Shown: positions 1 to 8,482 of the stretch, one piece after another
Layout: every line of letters begins with the position of its first letter
How positions within the stretch are numbered: position 1 is the first letter of the stretch
NCBI RefSeq assembly: GCF_000241305.1
Contig: NZ_BAEH01000115.1
Span: forward strand, 1 to 64,000
Direction: 5' to 3'
DNA length: 64,000 nucleotides
Origin: Gordonia effusa NBRC 100432
Lineage (GTDB): Bacteria > Actinomycetota > Actinomycetes > Mycobacteriales > Mycobacteriaceae
The notes under the pieces: model-generated
What the model saw: only the letters and a program-made list of their open reading frames with translations
The model's database searches: none
What the model was told of the DNA's origin: nothing
Program-made: the position numbers and the translations under genes

Positions 1-491
1 GCGATCAGCAGTTCGACCTCGGCTTTTGCCGCTGGCGGGAAGGGTTTCAACACAAAGTCGGCTGGATCTTGTCGGCCGGGAGGGCGGCCGATACCCAACC
101 GGATCCGCTGATAGTCGCGGGTGCCCAGGACGGTTGATATCGAGCGAAGACCGTTATGGCCGCCTTCGCCGCCACCCTGTTTGAGCCGCACGAGGCCAAA
201 GTCGATGTCGAGTTCGTCATGCACGACGATCACGTCAACGGGCGCGATGGAATAGAACTTGGCCAGCGGGCCGATCTGGTTGCCGGCCTCGTTCATATAG
301 GTACGGTTGCGGGCGACTAGAACCGATTGCCCGGCGATGGTCACCGTGGCGACGTCGGCGCCAGATTTCTTGTGCACCTTGTATTTCTGGGCCGCCGAGC
401 GGACCAGGGCGTCGGCGACCATCGCGCCGACGTTATGCCTGGTCCGCTCGTAGCGTGAACCTGGATTGCCAAGTCCGACAATCAGTTTCAT
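1..491 (-). CDS. pth: Peptidyl-tRNA hydrolase (C-terminus beyond window)
   Basis: Releases peptides from prematurely dropped peptidyl-tRNAs in the cytoplasm. Reverse translation from the ATG at 491 starts [15 protein letters not shown], followed by TRHNVG with the family's catalytic His, [20 protein letters not shown] and GHNGLRSI, all canonical Pth motifs in the right order. About 163 residues are visible; the family is usually 180-200, so only the C-terminus is cut off at the window edge. It lies 14 nt after rplY on the same strand, the rplY-pth pairing also seen in M. tuberculosis (Rv1015c-Rv1014c). The identification is firm. Confidence 0.95.
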   Translation of the reverse strand, partial: MKLIVGLGNPGSRYERTRHNVGAMVADALVRSAAQKYKVHKKSGADVATVTIAGQSVLVARNRTYMNEAGNQIGPLAKFYSIAPVDVIVVHDELDIDFGLVRLKQGGGEGGHNGLRSISTVLGTRDYQRIRLGIGRPPGRQDPADFVLKPFPPAAKAEVELLI

Positions 492-505
492 AAGTTGCGA
501 GTCGA

Positions 506-1117
506 CTACTCTGCGGCGTCGCCCTCGGCCTCGGCTTCGTCAGCTTCGGCTTCTTCGGTGTCGCCTTCGTCAGCGGCCTGGGCCTCGTTGACAGCGACGA
601 TCAGGGTCTCCGGATCGGCGATCAGCGAGACGCCCTCGGGCAGGGTCAGTTCAGCGGCGTGGATCGAGGTGCCGGCCGCGGCGCCCTCAACCGACACGGT
701 GACCTGCTCGGGGATCGACAGTGCGTCGGCCTCGATCTCGATGTAGCTGGCATCCTGGGTGACCAGCGTGCCGCTCAGAGGTTCGCCCTCGACGACGACC
801 GGGATCTCGACGGTGATCTTCTCGCCGCGCTTAACGATCAGCAGGTCGGCGTGCTGGATGAAGTTGCGGATTGGGTGAACGTCGATCTGCTTGGTGAGCG
901 CAAGCTGGCTGCGACCCTCGATCGAGAGCTCGATGACGACGTTGGTGCCGCTGTTACGCAGGATCGCCGCGAAGTCGTGGTTGGGGAGGTAGAGGTGCTC
1001 GGGTTCGGTGCCGTGGCCGTAGAGGACGGCGGGGACATTGCCGGCGCGACGTGCGCGGCGGGCAGCACCCTTACCGGTTTCGGTGCGGGTGGTGACGGCG
1101 AGCTGGGGGGTTGCCAT
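506..1117 (-). CDS. rplY: 50S ribosomal protein L25 / general stress protein Ctc
   Basis: The 5S rRNA-binding protein of the large subunit, in the long CTC form (203 residues from my chosen start). The N-terminal L25 domain (about 1-95) shows the [13 protein letters not shown] and [10 protein letters not shown] signatures. A TL5-type C-terminal beta domain follows, with a Glu/Ala-rich acidic tail from about residue 185. The frame stays open to 1153, but the ATG at 1117 is preceded by AGGAGA at good spacing and gives the usual MATPQL start, so the 12 extra codons are excluded. pth follows directly and is probably cotranscribed. Confidence 0.95.
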   Translation of the reverse strand: MATPQLAVTTRTETGKGAARRARRAGNVPAVLYGHGTEPEHLYLPNHDFAAILRNSGTNVVIELSIEGRSQLALTKQIDVHPIRNFIQHADLLIVKRGEKITVEIPVVVEGEPLSGTLVTQDASYIEIEADALSIPEQVTVSVEGAAAGTSIHAAELTLPEGVSLIADPETLIVAVNEAQAADEGDTEEAEADEAEAEGDAAE

Positions 1118-1322
1118 GATGTGTTCTCCTCGTGTGACTGGTGGTCGGTCCACAGCGAGGGAGGCAGATCAGTAGGCGTTCACGCGCGACGTGCGTGTCG
1201 AATTCTGAGCCGCGCCGATAACGGTGACCTGGTGGTTCACCCTCGCCGAGACAACGCAGGCCAGAATAGTCGATGAGCCGGTGTGCGGGCAATTCGCGCT
1301 CTCCTGGTGACGAGGAGCTAGC

Positions 1323-1760
1323 GTGAAGTCTATGACTTCAATCGCACCCCTCGAACTTGTCACCAAACATTTTCTGGATCGGCTCGCCGGCCTCGACGTC
1401 AATGACGCCTTGGGCGCCGTTGACGACGGCATCGTTTACACCAATGTCGGGTTCCCGACCGTTCGGGGAAAGAAGCGGTTCAGCGCGGTTATGCGCAACC
1501 TGAACACGAGTTGGCTGCATTTCGACTATCGGATGCTCAACTCGGCAGCCGACGATGATGTCGTTCTGACCGAGCGGATCGACGAACTCACGATCGGCCG
1601 ATTGCGCCTGCAATTCTGGGTCTGCGGTCGGTTCGAGGTTCGGGAGGGACGAATTGTGGTGTGGCGGGACTACTTCGACATTTTCGATTGCACTAAGGCG
1701 CTGGTGCGCGGCGTCGTCGCGCTCGCGGTGCCAAAGGTGTTGCCGCCGCTACATCCCTGA
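1323..1760 (+). CDS. Limonene-1,2-epoxide hydrolase-like protein (EphG family)
   Basis: A 145-residue protein of the limonene-epoxide hydrolase fold (SnoaL/NTF2-like), closest by eye to mycobacterial EphG. These enzymes add water to lipid or sterol-type epoxides with an Asp-Arg-Asp triad. The matching residues are visible: LTERIDEL (Arg and Asp, about 80-86) and WRDYFD (second Asp, about 117-122). The GTG start at 1323 follows AGGAG by 6 nt; an internal ATG at 1332 is possible. It is convergent with the arsC-like gene, 13 nt away, with no clear terminator. The natural substrate cannot be read from sequence. Confidence 0.75.
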   Translation: MKSMTSIAPLELVTKHFLDRLAGLDVNDALGAVDDGIVYTNVGFPTVRGKKRFSAVMRNLNTSWLHFDYRMLNSAADDDVVLTERIDELTIGRLRLQFWVCGRFEVREGRIVVWRDYFDIFDCTKALVRGVVALAVPKVLPPLHP

Positions 1761-1773
1761 CAGTTCCAGCGAG

Positions 1774-2115
1774 CTATAGGACTTCGTCGACGGTGTCGAT
1801 GGGACGAGCCAGCCGGGCACCCTTCGTGGTTACCACGAACGGGCGTTCTACGAGGACCGGGTTGGCCACCATTGCGTCGATGATCTCGTCCTCCGACGCC
1901 TCGGAGAGATTCAATTCCTTGTAGAGCGGTTCGCGCTTGCGCGCTGCTTGCGCCGCGGTCAGTCCGGCGTCGGCGAATAGCCGCACGAGTTGGTCGCGGG
2001 TCCAACCCTCGTCGAGGTATTTGACGACCGTCGGCTCGATGCCGGCGTCGCGCAGGTGATCAAGAGTCTTACGCGACGTTGAGCAGCGGGGATTGTGATA
2101 AATGGTTGCGTCCAC
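1774..2115 (-). CDS. arsC: ArsC/Spx-family arsenate reductase-like protein
   Basis: A small thioredoxin-fold protein (113 residues) of the ArsC/YffB/Spx family. Near the N-terminus it carries YHNPRCSTSRKT with the single catalytic-type Cys followed by STS, the pattern of glutathione/glutaredoxin-linked arsenate reductases. The open frame extends to 2334, but only the GTG at 2115 gives a family-length protein; the upstream 73 residues are compositionally unlike it and overlap the divergent gene. No ars operon genes (arsR, acr3) are nearby, so a role in arsenate resistance is only a family-level inference and another thiol function is possible. Confidence 0.8.
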   Translation of the reverse strand: MDATIYHNPRCSTSRKTLDHLRDAGIEPTVVKYLDEGWTRDQLVRLFADAGLTAAQAARKREPLYKELNLSEASEDEIIDAMVANPVLVERPFVVTTKGARLARPIDTVDEVL

Positions 2116-2155
2116 GATCGGAGAGTTTACGTGCCGGGCGCGGTAGGGTCGGGGG

Positions 2156-2725
2156 ATGGCGAGGTGGGTGGCGTTTCTCGGGGCGGTAATCGTTGTCTTC
2201 GTCGGCGCGAGTGGCGTGGGCGCCGGAACCGCGTGCGCGTGCAGTTGTGTCGGGAGGTCGGCGGCAGAGGTGGTGAGCGGTGCCGGCGCGATCGTAGTGG
2301 GTACGCCAGTCGAGGAAACCGAGACTGACGACAACGAGACGTACTACACCATCAACGTCGCGTACAGCTATAAGCAAGCGGTCGGTAATCGAATCACAAT
2401 CGCGACCGCACCGGAGAGTGCCTCATGTGGTCTGCCGATGAAGTTGGGGAGTGAGCGGATCATCGTCGTGGACAACGACGATGATCGAGGGACCGACGAG
2501 CACCCTTTTTGGGAGGCCAGTTTGTGCGACAACATCAGTCGGGAACCGATTCTCGCGTTGGCCGGCAAACGTTTCGAGCCGCTGCCGCAGACACAGGTAC
2601 ATGAGCTGCCAGGTATCCCCGAATCGAAAGGTAAAACCATCGCGTTGGCCAGCGTCGGGGCGCTGGCCCTGGTGACGCTGGCGATCATTGGCACAGTGCT
2701 CATTCGCTCTCGCCGGAGAACATAA
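2156..2725 (+). CDS. Secreted, membrane-anchored TIMP/NTR-like protein
   Basis: A 189-residue exported protein. Residues 1-25 form a signal peptide, followed at once by CACSC, then SAAEVVSGAGAIVVGTPV and a later ASCGLPM...ERIIVV block. This is the layout of TIMP/NTR-like domains, where an N-terminal Cys-x-Cys begins the OB fold and Cys pairs make disulfides. A C-terminal helix (about 164-184) ending in RSRRRT would anchor it in the membrane with the domain outside. Bacterial members have no settled function; protease inhibition is known for the animal TIMPs only. It is divergent from arsC (about 40 nt) and ends at a strong hairpin shared with prs. Confidence 0.6.
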   Translation: MARWVAFLGAVIVVFVGASGVGAGTACACSCVGRSAAEVVSGAGAIVVGTPVEETETDDNETYYTINVAYSYKQAVGNRITIATAPESASCGLPMKLGSERIIVVDNDDDRGTDEHPFWEASLCDNISREPILALAGKRFEPLPQTQVHELPGIPESKGKTIALASVGALALVTLAIIGTVLIRSRRRT

Positions 2726-2731
2726 AACAAA

Positions 2732-2760
2732 AGCGGCCCGCACCAAAGGTGCGGGCCGCT
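2732..2760. terminator. Bidirectional intrinsic terminator (main use: prs)
   Basis: A perfect 13-bp GC-rich stem (2732-2744 with 2748-2760) closed by an AAA loop sits between the convergent TIMP-like gene and prs. On the minus strand it is followed by TTTTGTTTTATG, a proper U-tract, so it should end glmU-prs transcripts. The plus-strand side lacks a U-tract. Confidence 0.85.
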
Positions 2761-2774
2761 CGCGTAGCGATGAG

Positions 2775-3752
2775 TTAGGCGTTGCCGTCGAAAAGGCTTG
2801 TGACCGAACCGTTTTCGAATACCTCGCGGATGGTCTGCGCGAGCAGTGGGGCGATGGACAGGACCGTCAGGTTCGAGAAGCGCTTCTCGGTCGGAATCGG
2901 CAGGGTGTCGGTCGCGATGACTTCCTTCGCGCCGCTGTTGGCGAGCCGTTCGGCAGCCGGGTCGGAGAACACGCCGTGTGTGGTGGCGATGATGACCTCG
3001 CCAGCGCCGGCATCTTTGAGGACTTTCACCGCGCCGGCGATGGTGCCGCCGGTGTCGATCATGTCGTCGATGAGGACACAGGTGAGACCTTCGACTTCAC
3101 CGACCACGCGGTTGGACTTGACCTGGTTGGGAACCAGCGGATCGCGGGTCTTGTGGATGAATGCCAGCGGAGCGCCGTTGAGGGCGTCGGCCCATTTCTC
3201 GGCGACGCGGACGCGGCCGGAGTCGGGGGAGACCACGCAGATGTTGTCGGTGCCGTAGTGCTCACGGACATAGTCGGCGAGCTGGCCCTGCGCGTGCATG
3301 TGGTCGACCGGTCCGTCGAAGAAGCCCTGGATCTGGTCGGTGTGCAAGTCGACGGTGATGATGCGGTCGGCACCCGCGGTCTTGAGGAGGTCGGCGACGA
3401 GGCGAGCCGAGATGGGCTCGCGGCCACGGTGCTTCTTGTCCTGGCGGGCATAGGGGTAGAACGGCAGGATCGCCGTGATGCGCTTGGCGGAACCGCGTTT
3501 GAGCGCATCGATCATGATGAGCTGTTCCATCAGCCACTTGTTGAGCGGCGCTGGATGGCTCTGCAGAACGAACGCGTCCGAGCCGCGAACCGACTCCTCG
3601 AACCGGACGAAGATCTCGCCGTTGGCGAAGTCACGCGCTGTCTGCGGGGTGACCTTGACGCCCAGTTGGTCGGCGACGGCGTCGGCCAACTCGGGATGTG
3701 CGCGGCCAGAGAACAGCATCAGGTTCTTCTGGTTGTCGGTGGTCCAGGTCAT
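2775..3752 (-). CDS. prs: Ribose-phosphate pyrophosphokinase (PRPP synthetase)
   Basis: Makes PRPP from ribose-5-phosphate and ATP for nucleotide, His, Trp and (in mycolata) decaprenyl-phosphoribose synthesis. The 325 residues match class I enzymes. RDFANGEIFVR (about 40-50), the metal/flexible-loop region FPYPYARQDKK-like at 98-107, DLHTDQIQGFF (135-145) and the PRPP loop LIDDMIDTGGTI (227-238) are all present. It lies 43 nt downstream of glmU on the same strand, the glmU-prs pair conserved as Rv1018c-Rv1017c, and ends at the 2732-2760 terminator. In M. tuberculosis lpqT and rplY follow prs; here lpqT is absent. Confidence 0.97.
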   Translation of the reverse strand: MTWTTDNQKNLMLFSGRAHPELADAVADQLGVKVTPQTARDFANGEIFVRFEESVRGSDAFVLQSHPAPLNKWLMEQLIMIDALKRGSAKRITAILPFYPYARQDKKHRGREPISARLVADLLKTAGADRIITVDLHTDQIQGFFDGPVDHMHAQGQLADYVREHYGTDNICVVSPDSGRVRVAEKWADALNGAPLAFIHKTRDPLVPNQVKSNRVVGEVEGLTCVLIDDMIDTGGTIAGAVKVLKDAGAGEVIIATTHGVFSDPAAERLANSGAKEVIATDTLPIPTEKRFSNLTVLSIAPLLAQTIREVFENGSVTSLFDGNA

Positions 3753-3795
3753 CTTTCCTCAATCTGGTGTCGAGCGGGCTGAGATTTTCGAGCGG

Positions 3796-5280
3796 TTAAT
3801 TCTGTTCTTGCTGAGCGGCTTTGGCCGCTGCCGCGGCTGCCGTGTCGGGCCGCTTGCGCGTCACCCAATCTTCGATATTGCGTTGTGGTCCGCCCGAGAC
3901 TGCCAGGGCGCCCGGTGGGACATCCTGCCGCACGACGGTCCCGGCGCCGGTGTAGGCACCGTCGCCGATGGTTACCGGCGCGACGAACATATTGTCCGAG
4001 CCGGTCCGGCAATGCGAGCCGATCACGGTTTGATGCTTGTGCACGCCGTCGTAGTTGACGAACACGCTCGACGCCCCGACGTTGCTGTGCTCGCCGATGA
4101 TCGCGTCCCCGACGTAGGTCAGGTGCGGAATCTTGGTCGAAGCCCCGATCTGCGCGTTCTTCGTCTCGACGAACGTGCCGATCTTACCGCCTGCGCCCAG
4201 GTCGGTCCCCGGGCGGAGGTAGGCGAACGGACCGACGGTCGCGCCATCGCCGATGATCGCGGAACTGCCGTGGGTACGGATGACCGACGCGCCTTCACCA
4301 ATCGTGACGTCGGTGAGTGTGGTGTCGGGGCCGACTGTCGCGTCCGTCGCGATGGCTGTGCGGCCATAGAGTTGGGTGCCGGGTTCGATGCGGACGTCCT
4401 CGGCAATCGTGACGTCGACGTCGATCCAGGTTGACGTCGGATCGACGATGGTGACTCCGGCGAGTTGGTGACGTCGGATGATGCGCCGGTTGAGTTCGGC
4501 GCCGAGGTCGGCGAGTTGAGCGCGATCGTTGCACCCGGCGACAACGGCCGGGTCGGCGACGCTGAAGGCCCGCACCGGACGGTTGGCTTTGCGCGCGATC
4601 TCCACGACGTCGGTGAGATAGAACTCGCCCTGCACGTTGTCGGTGGAGATCTGGGTGAGCGCATCGCGCAGCAGCGCGGCGTCGAAGGCGTAAATACCGG
4701 CGTTGACCTCGGTAATCGCACGTTGCAGTTCGGTGGCGTCCTTATGCTCGACGATCGCTTGCACGTCTGCGGTGTCGTCGTCGCGGACGATGCGGCCATA
4801 GCCGGTCGGGTCGTCGGCGGTGAAACTGGTGAGCGTGACGGCGGCGGTCGGAGCGGTGGTGTGGGCGGCGAGCAGTGCGGTCAGCGTTGGGCCGTCGAGT
4901 AGAGGGGCGTCGGCGACCGTGACGAGGACCGTGCCGTCGAAGTCGTCGGGGAGTGCGGTGAGGCCGACGCGTGCCGCGTCGCCCGTGCCGCGAGGAAGGT
5001 CCTGATCGGCGATGAGAATGTCGCGGCCGAGTTCGGTCGCGATGTCGCCGATGGCCGCGGTAACTCGTTCACGTTCGTGACTGACCACTGCGACCAGATG
5101 TGCGGGCGAGATGCCGTTCGCGCCGTGCAGAGAATGGCCGACGAGCGAGCGACCAGCGATTTCGTGCAGGATTTTGGGTGTCTTCGATTTCATTCGGGTA
5201 CCCGCGCCGGCGGCAAGCACGATCACGGCGGTTGCCGATGGTGTGGAGCGGTCGTCGTGGTTGCCCTGCCCCGTCGTCAT
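3796..5280 (-). CDS. glmU: Bifunctional GlmU (UDP-GlcNAc pyrophosphorylase / GlcN-1-P acetyltransferase)
   Basis: Carries out the last two steps to UDP-GlcNAc, needed for peptidoglycan. From the ATG at 5280 (GGAGGT 5 nt upstream) the protein is 494 residues. The N-terminal uridylyltransferase has [15 protein letters not shown] at 22-36 and DLPRGTGDA near 100. The C-terminal left-handed beta helix of hexapeptide repeats (about 270-460) includes [14 protein letters not shown] and [13 protein letters not shown]. The tail ends in an Ala-run with Gln/Glu, as in actinobacterial GlmU. The open frame to 5376 is not used because it lacks a ribosome site. The pair with prs is an operon. Confidence 0.97.
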   Translation of the reverse strand: MTTGQGNHDDRSTPSATAVIVLAAGAGTRMKSKTPKILHEIAGRSLVGHSLHGANGISPAHLVAVVSHERERVTAAIGDIATELGRDILIADQDLPRGTGDAARVGLTALPDDFDGTVLVTVADAPLLDGPTLTALLAAHTTAPTAAVTLTSFTADDPTGYGRIVRDDDTADVQAIVEHKDATELQRAITEVNAGIYAFDAALLRDALTQISTDNVQGEFYLTDVVEIARKANRPVRAFSVADPAVVAGCNDRAQLADLGAELNRRIIRRHQLAGVTIVDPTSTWIDVDVTIAEDVRIEPGTQLYGRTAIATDATVGPDTTLTDVTIGEGASVIRTHGSSAIIGDGATVGPFAYLRPGTDLGAGGKIGTFVETKNAQIGASTKIPHLTYVGDAIIGEHSNVGASSVFVNYDGVHKHQTVIGSHCRTGSDNMFVAPVTIGDGAYTGAGTVVRQDVPPGALAVSGGPQRNIEDWVTRKRPDTAAAAAAKAAQQEQN

Positions 5281-5490
5281 CAATGACCTCCGCGGAAAGT
5301 TGTGGTTGCGCTGGGTGGCGTGCGGCCTTGTGGGCACATGCGCCGGTGGCGATCCTACGCAGGTCGTCGGGCACAACCCAACTTGCGAGTAACCCGACCT
5401 GCCGATACCGAGTGATCTGAGCGAGTGCTAAGAACGACTGGGGACTTAATCACTCATCGTGACCGAACTCGAAACGAGGATTTGAACGAG

Positions 5491-6246
5491 ATGACCGCAC
5501 AGAAAGTTGCCATCGTCACCGGCGCCGCGCGAGGAATCGGCGCAGCCGTGGCCAAGCGTCTCTCCGCCGACGGTTTGGCTGTCGCCGTGTTGGACCTGAG
5601 CGCCGAATCATGCGCAGACACCGTCGCCGCGATTACCGGCGCGGGCGGCAAGGCGATCGCCGTCGGAGCCGACGTGTCTGACGAAGCGTCCGTCGCCGCA
5701 GCGGTGGAGAAGGTCGCCGCTGAACTCGGTGGGCCGACCGTCCTGATCAACAACGCGGGGATCATCCGCGACAACATGCTGTTCAAGATGAGCGTCGACG
5801 ACTGGGACGCGGTCATGGGTGTGCATCTGCGCGGTGCGTTCTTGATGAGCAAGGCGTGTCAGAAGCATATGGTCGATGCCGGCTGGGGTCGTATCGTCAA
5901 CCTCTCGTCGACGTCGGCGTTGGGTAACCGCGGCCAGGCCAATTACTCGGCAGCCAAGGCCGGCATGCAGGGATTCACCAAGACACTCGCGATCGAGCTG
6001 GGCAAGTTCGGTGTGACCGCGAATGCGATCGCTCCCGGCTTCATCGAGACCGAGATGACCGCCGCGACGGCGGCTCGGATGGGCGTGGAGTTCGAGGAGT
6101 TCAAGAAGTTCAGCGCCGCGCAGATTCCGGTGAATCGTGTTGGGGCGCCGGAAGATATCGCGCACACCGCGTCGTTCTTCGCGAGCGAGGGGGCCGGATT
6201 CGTGTCGGGTCAGGTGGTCTATGTGGCCGGTGGCCCGAAGGACTAG
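5491..6246 (+). CDS. FabG-type short-chain dehydrogenase/reductase
   Basis: A classical SDR of 251 residues, most like 3-oxoacyl-ACP/acetoacetyl-CoA reductases. It shows the cofactor motif TGAARGIG (10-17), an NNAG motif near 88, the catalytic Ser in LSSTSALG and the YSAAK motif about 13 residues later, then PGFIETEM. The start at 5491 gives the usual MTAQKVAIVTG beginning with GAGGA upstream; the open frame to 5425 is not needed. It is monocistronic, divergent from glmU (210 nt) and ends at a strong terminator. The substrate is unknown; 3-ketoacyl thioesters are the family-level guess. Confidence 0.85.
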   Translation: MTAQKVAIVTGAARGIGAAVAKRLSADGLAVAVLDLSAESCADTVAAITGAGGKAIAVGADVSDEASVAAAVEKVAAELGGPTVLINNAGIIRDNMLFKMSVDDWDAVMGVHLRGAFLMSKACQKHMVDAGWGRIVNLSSTSALGNRGQANYSAAKAGMQGFTKTLAIELGKFGVTANAIAPGFIETEMTAATAARMGVEFEEFKKFSAAQIPVNRVGAPEDIAHTASFFASEGAGFVSGQVVYVAGGPKD

Positions 6247-6262
6247 TCGAGGGTTTGATTCC

Positions 6263-6304
6263 AGAAAGGCCCGGCCACGCGTCATCGCATGGCCGGGCCT
6301 TTCT
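6263..6304. terminator. Bidirectional terminator between SDR and HNH gene
   Basis: A perfect 15-bp stem (6263-6277 with 6290-6304) with a 12-nt loop, lying 16 nt after the SDR stop codon and just before the convergent HNH gene end. The plus side runs into ATTTTC, the minus side has a weak tract. The stem strength makes termination on both strands likely. Confidence 0.85.
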
Positions 6305-6312
6305 ATTTTCTG

Positions 6313-7857
6313 TCACGGCACCAATTGCCTCCCGATGATGATGTCGGTAATTGGTTGCAAGCGTGAAATATCGGCGACGGTCAGGCGCGCTTCGACGACG
6401 GAATGATGTTTGGCCCGCGCCGTAGGTCTGTCAGGTTTATCGGGCTTGGGTGGCCGGGTGATGTTGAGGTACGCGTGATGCGCGGAGTTGACGCGATACG
6501 GCTGATCAGGCTTGCCGTTGGGGCGCCAGCCGACGCGTCCGTTCGCCGTGATTGTGGTGGTCCACCGTCCGGGCTGGTTTCCGACGCTGCGGTTGTGTTT
6601 CCCGCAGGCGGCGCCGAGGTGGTCGATATCGGTAGGGCCGCCGTCGGCCCAGTCGGGCATGTGGTGGGCCTCGGTACGAGCGAAGGGGACGTCGCAACCG
6701 GGAGCGGTGCAGCCACGGTCGCGGGCGAAGAGTGCCAGGCGTTGGGCTTTGTTGGCGAAGCGTTTGCCACGGGCAAGGTAGAGGATTTCGGCGGTGTGAT
6801 CCTTGAATACGGCCAGGTGCGTCGAGGCATCGGCGGCGAGATTGAGCAGATCGCCGATCGGGAGGTGGGTGCCGGTGCTGGTGAACCCGAAGCCGGCGTG
6901 AGTCGCGAGCTCACTCAGGGTGGTGGTGATGACGATTTCCGCTGGCAGTCGGTCGGGCTGGCCTAGCCCCCTGTTGCCAATGACAAAGTCGCACAGGGCG
7001 ACGAGTGCGTCGTGGTTGCGCTGGGACTGCGAGCGGAGGTCGCGATCGCGTGCGTCATCGAGTTGGGCGGCGTCGACGGTGTCGCCCGATCCCGACGGCG
7101 AGTTCGGATCGTCAGGGTTATTCATGCCGGGCGCGGCCCAGCGAGTCAAGATCGCGTCGAGTTTGGCACGCAGTTCGGGCGTCAGAGTGCCGCGCAGCGA
7201 CGACATCAACTGTGTGTCCTGTTGCGCGAGAGTGAGCCCGCGTCGGCGTCGACGGTCGGCATCGTCGGTGGCCTGACCATCGGGGTCGAGGTGTGCGACG
7301 ATGCGGTCACCGGCGCGGGCTGTGTCATGCGGGGTCAGCTCGCGTGCCACTTCGGCCAGGGTTTCCTCGGCGCGAGCCACGACGTCGGGTGTGATGGCGC
7401 TGGGAATTTTGGTCATCACCGTGGCGATTACCGCGACGTGGTCGGCGGTGAGTGCGCCGTCGGTGACCGCGGCTGCGGTAGAGGGCAGCTTTGGCGCGAG
7501 TTGTTCACCCTGCGCGCTGGTCAATGAGGCCAACGATCGGAGCTGCGTCATCCGCCGTCGTGTTTCGGCGGTGCCTAGCCGCAATCCTTGACACAAGAAT
7601 GGGTACAGGTTGTAGAAGCCGTCGGCACGAAAGGCGTCGCGGTCGGATACTTCCAACGCGGTTCGTGCCGATACGACGATGCTCTTGTTGCGGGCTCGCT
7701 CAACGATTTTGACTACTTCGACGCTTGCTTCGTCGGTCATTTCTGTCAGACATACGGTGGACAATTGATCCGTGACCGCTTCGAGGAGTCGGGCCAGGCC
7801 TATCGGTGATTCGGGGAGATTCGATGCCCCTACCGCCCGTTCCGACGTCGACTCCAT
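6313..7857 (-). CDS. DUF222 (13E12-repeat type) HNH endonuclease-like protein
   Basis: A 514-residue protein with the long helical DUF222 region (about 40-380) and a C-terminal HNH nuclease module. CTAPGC, then TEAHHMPDWADGG and a final HN supply the Cys and His residues expected for the beta-beta-alpha-metal fold. This family is present in many copies in mycobacteria (13E12 repeats), Gordonia and relatives and is often linked to mobile or repeated DNA; no biological role is established. The ATG at 7857 lies 4 nt after AAGGAGG, better placed than the GTG at 7860. It has its own strong promoter and an inverted repeat (7871-7888). Confidence 0.88.
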   Translation of the reverse strand: MESTSERAVGASNLPESPIGLARLLEAVTDQLSTVCLTEMTDEASVEVVKIVERARNKSIVVSARTALEVSDRDAFRADGFYNLYPFLCQGLRLGTAETRRRMTQLRSLASLTSAQGEQLAPKLPSTAAAVTDGALTADHVAVIATVMTKIPSAITPDVVARAEETLAEVARELTPHDTARAGDRIVAHLDPDGQATDDADRRRRRGLTLAQQDTQLMSSLRGTLTPELRAKLDAILTRWAAPGMNNPDDPNSPSGSGDTVDAAQLDDARDRDLRSQSQRNHDALVALCDFVIGNRGLGQPDRLPAEIVITTTLSELATHAGFGFTSTGTHLPIGDLLNLAADASTHLAVFKDHTAEILYLARGKRFANKAQRLALFARDRGCTAPGCDVPFARTEAHHMPDWADGGPTDIDHLGAACGKHNRSVGNQPGRWTTTITANGRVGWRPNGKPDQPYRVNSAHHAYLNITRPPKPDKPDRPTARAKHHSVVEARLTVADISRLQPITDIIIGRQLVP

Positions 7858-7870
7858 CACCCCTCCTTCG

Positions 7871-7888
7871 ATCGAAGATATATTCGAT
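7871..7888. promoter_or_regulatory. Candidate operator: inverted repeat over the HNH promoter
   Basis: ATCGAA-GATATA-TTCGAT is a perfect 6-6-6 inverted repeat that overlaps the -10 box of the HNH gene promoter and adjoins a second palindrome TTCGATCGAA (7867-7876). Position and symmetry suggest a repressor site; no regulator is identified. Confidence 0.45.
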
Positions 7889-7914
7889 TATACACGATAA
7901 TGACTGATCTGCAA
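7887..7914 (-). promoter_or_regulatory. Sigma-A-type promoter of the HNH gene
   Basis: On the minus strand TTGCAG (7914-7909), a 16-nt spacer and a perfect TATAAT (7892-7887) lie about 30 nt before the start codon. A consensus -10 is unusual in this GC-rich genome. Confidence 0.65.
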
Positions 7915-8007
7915 GCAAATTCGAACGCTGATTCCGCTCTGCGACGGTGGGTCGGAAGTTGGTATGCGTTCGATGGTCAGCGTGTGGCACAATCATCTGC
8001 GCAGTAA

Positions 8008-8079
8008 TCCGCCATGGTGTAATCGGCAACACTCCTGATTTTGGTTCAGGCATTCTAGGTTCGAGTCCTGGTGGCGGAG
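8008..8079 (+). tRNA. tRNA-Gln (anticodon UUG)
   Basis: A full cloverleaf can be folded by eye: acceptor TCCGCCA with TGGCGGA, D arm GTGT/ACAC, anticodon stem CCTGA/TCAGG around the loop TTTTGGT with anticodon TTG, and T stem CTAGG/CCTGG around TTCGAGT. The discriminator is G and CCA is not encoded. A tRNA-Gln gene (glnU) sits at the same place beside glmU in mycobacteria, so it belongs to the conserved block. Everything immediately downstream is accessory DNA. Confidence 0.95.
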
Positions 8080-8117
8080 CAGTGGTGGGGCTTGCGGGGC
8101 TACGTGATCCCAACTCA

Positions 8118-8473
8118 TCAATGCCGATGCCCTGCCGGAAACGCCCGACGACAAAGCAACACAACCGTTCCCGCCGCCATCGTGAGACCAAACGCGGCCC
8201 ACGCCAACGCTGACGCACCGACTTCGTGGCGAGGATGGCGCCGCCGGCGATACTGCCGCCCGCAACGGCCGCGTTGAAGACTGTGACGAACACCGATTGT
8301 GCGGCGTCGGTGTGCTCACCGGCCCGGTCGGCCAACGATGTCTGCAATAGGGCGGGCGCACCGCCGAAACTGAATCCCCACACGGCGACCGCGACTGCGA
8401 TTAACGCGGTCCCTGCGCCTCCTCGCTCCGAACCTCCCCGCGAGCTAAGCGTTCCATCAGCCTCGGGTGTCAC
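8118..8473 (-). pseudogene. Remnant of an MFS transporter C-terminus, frameshifted
   Basis: Read on the minus strand, 8473 to about 8220 encodes VWGFSFGGAPALLQT, HTDAAQSVFVTVFN and AGGSIAGGAIL, the last transmembrane part of a DHA1-type drug/sugar efflux MFS protein. In this frame the next codons turn Arg/Trp-rich. A one-base shift near 8220 instead gives VGASALAWAAFGLT and a TGA at 8118, the expected last helix and end. The roughly 300-residue N-terminal portion is missing; murJ begins where it should be. This is therefore a truncated, frameshifted relic, or a sequencing indel on top of a truncation. Confidence 0.7.
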
Positions 8474-8482
8474 ACTCGTCGA

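Noticed and set aside
2688..3782. Long plus-strand frame opposite prs (364 codons)
   Set aside because: Antisense shadow of a clearly coding, motif-complete prs; its product is Asp/Gly/Val-rich with no family pattern, typical of GC-rich antisense frames.
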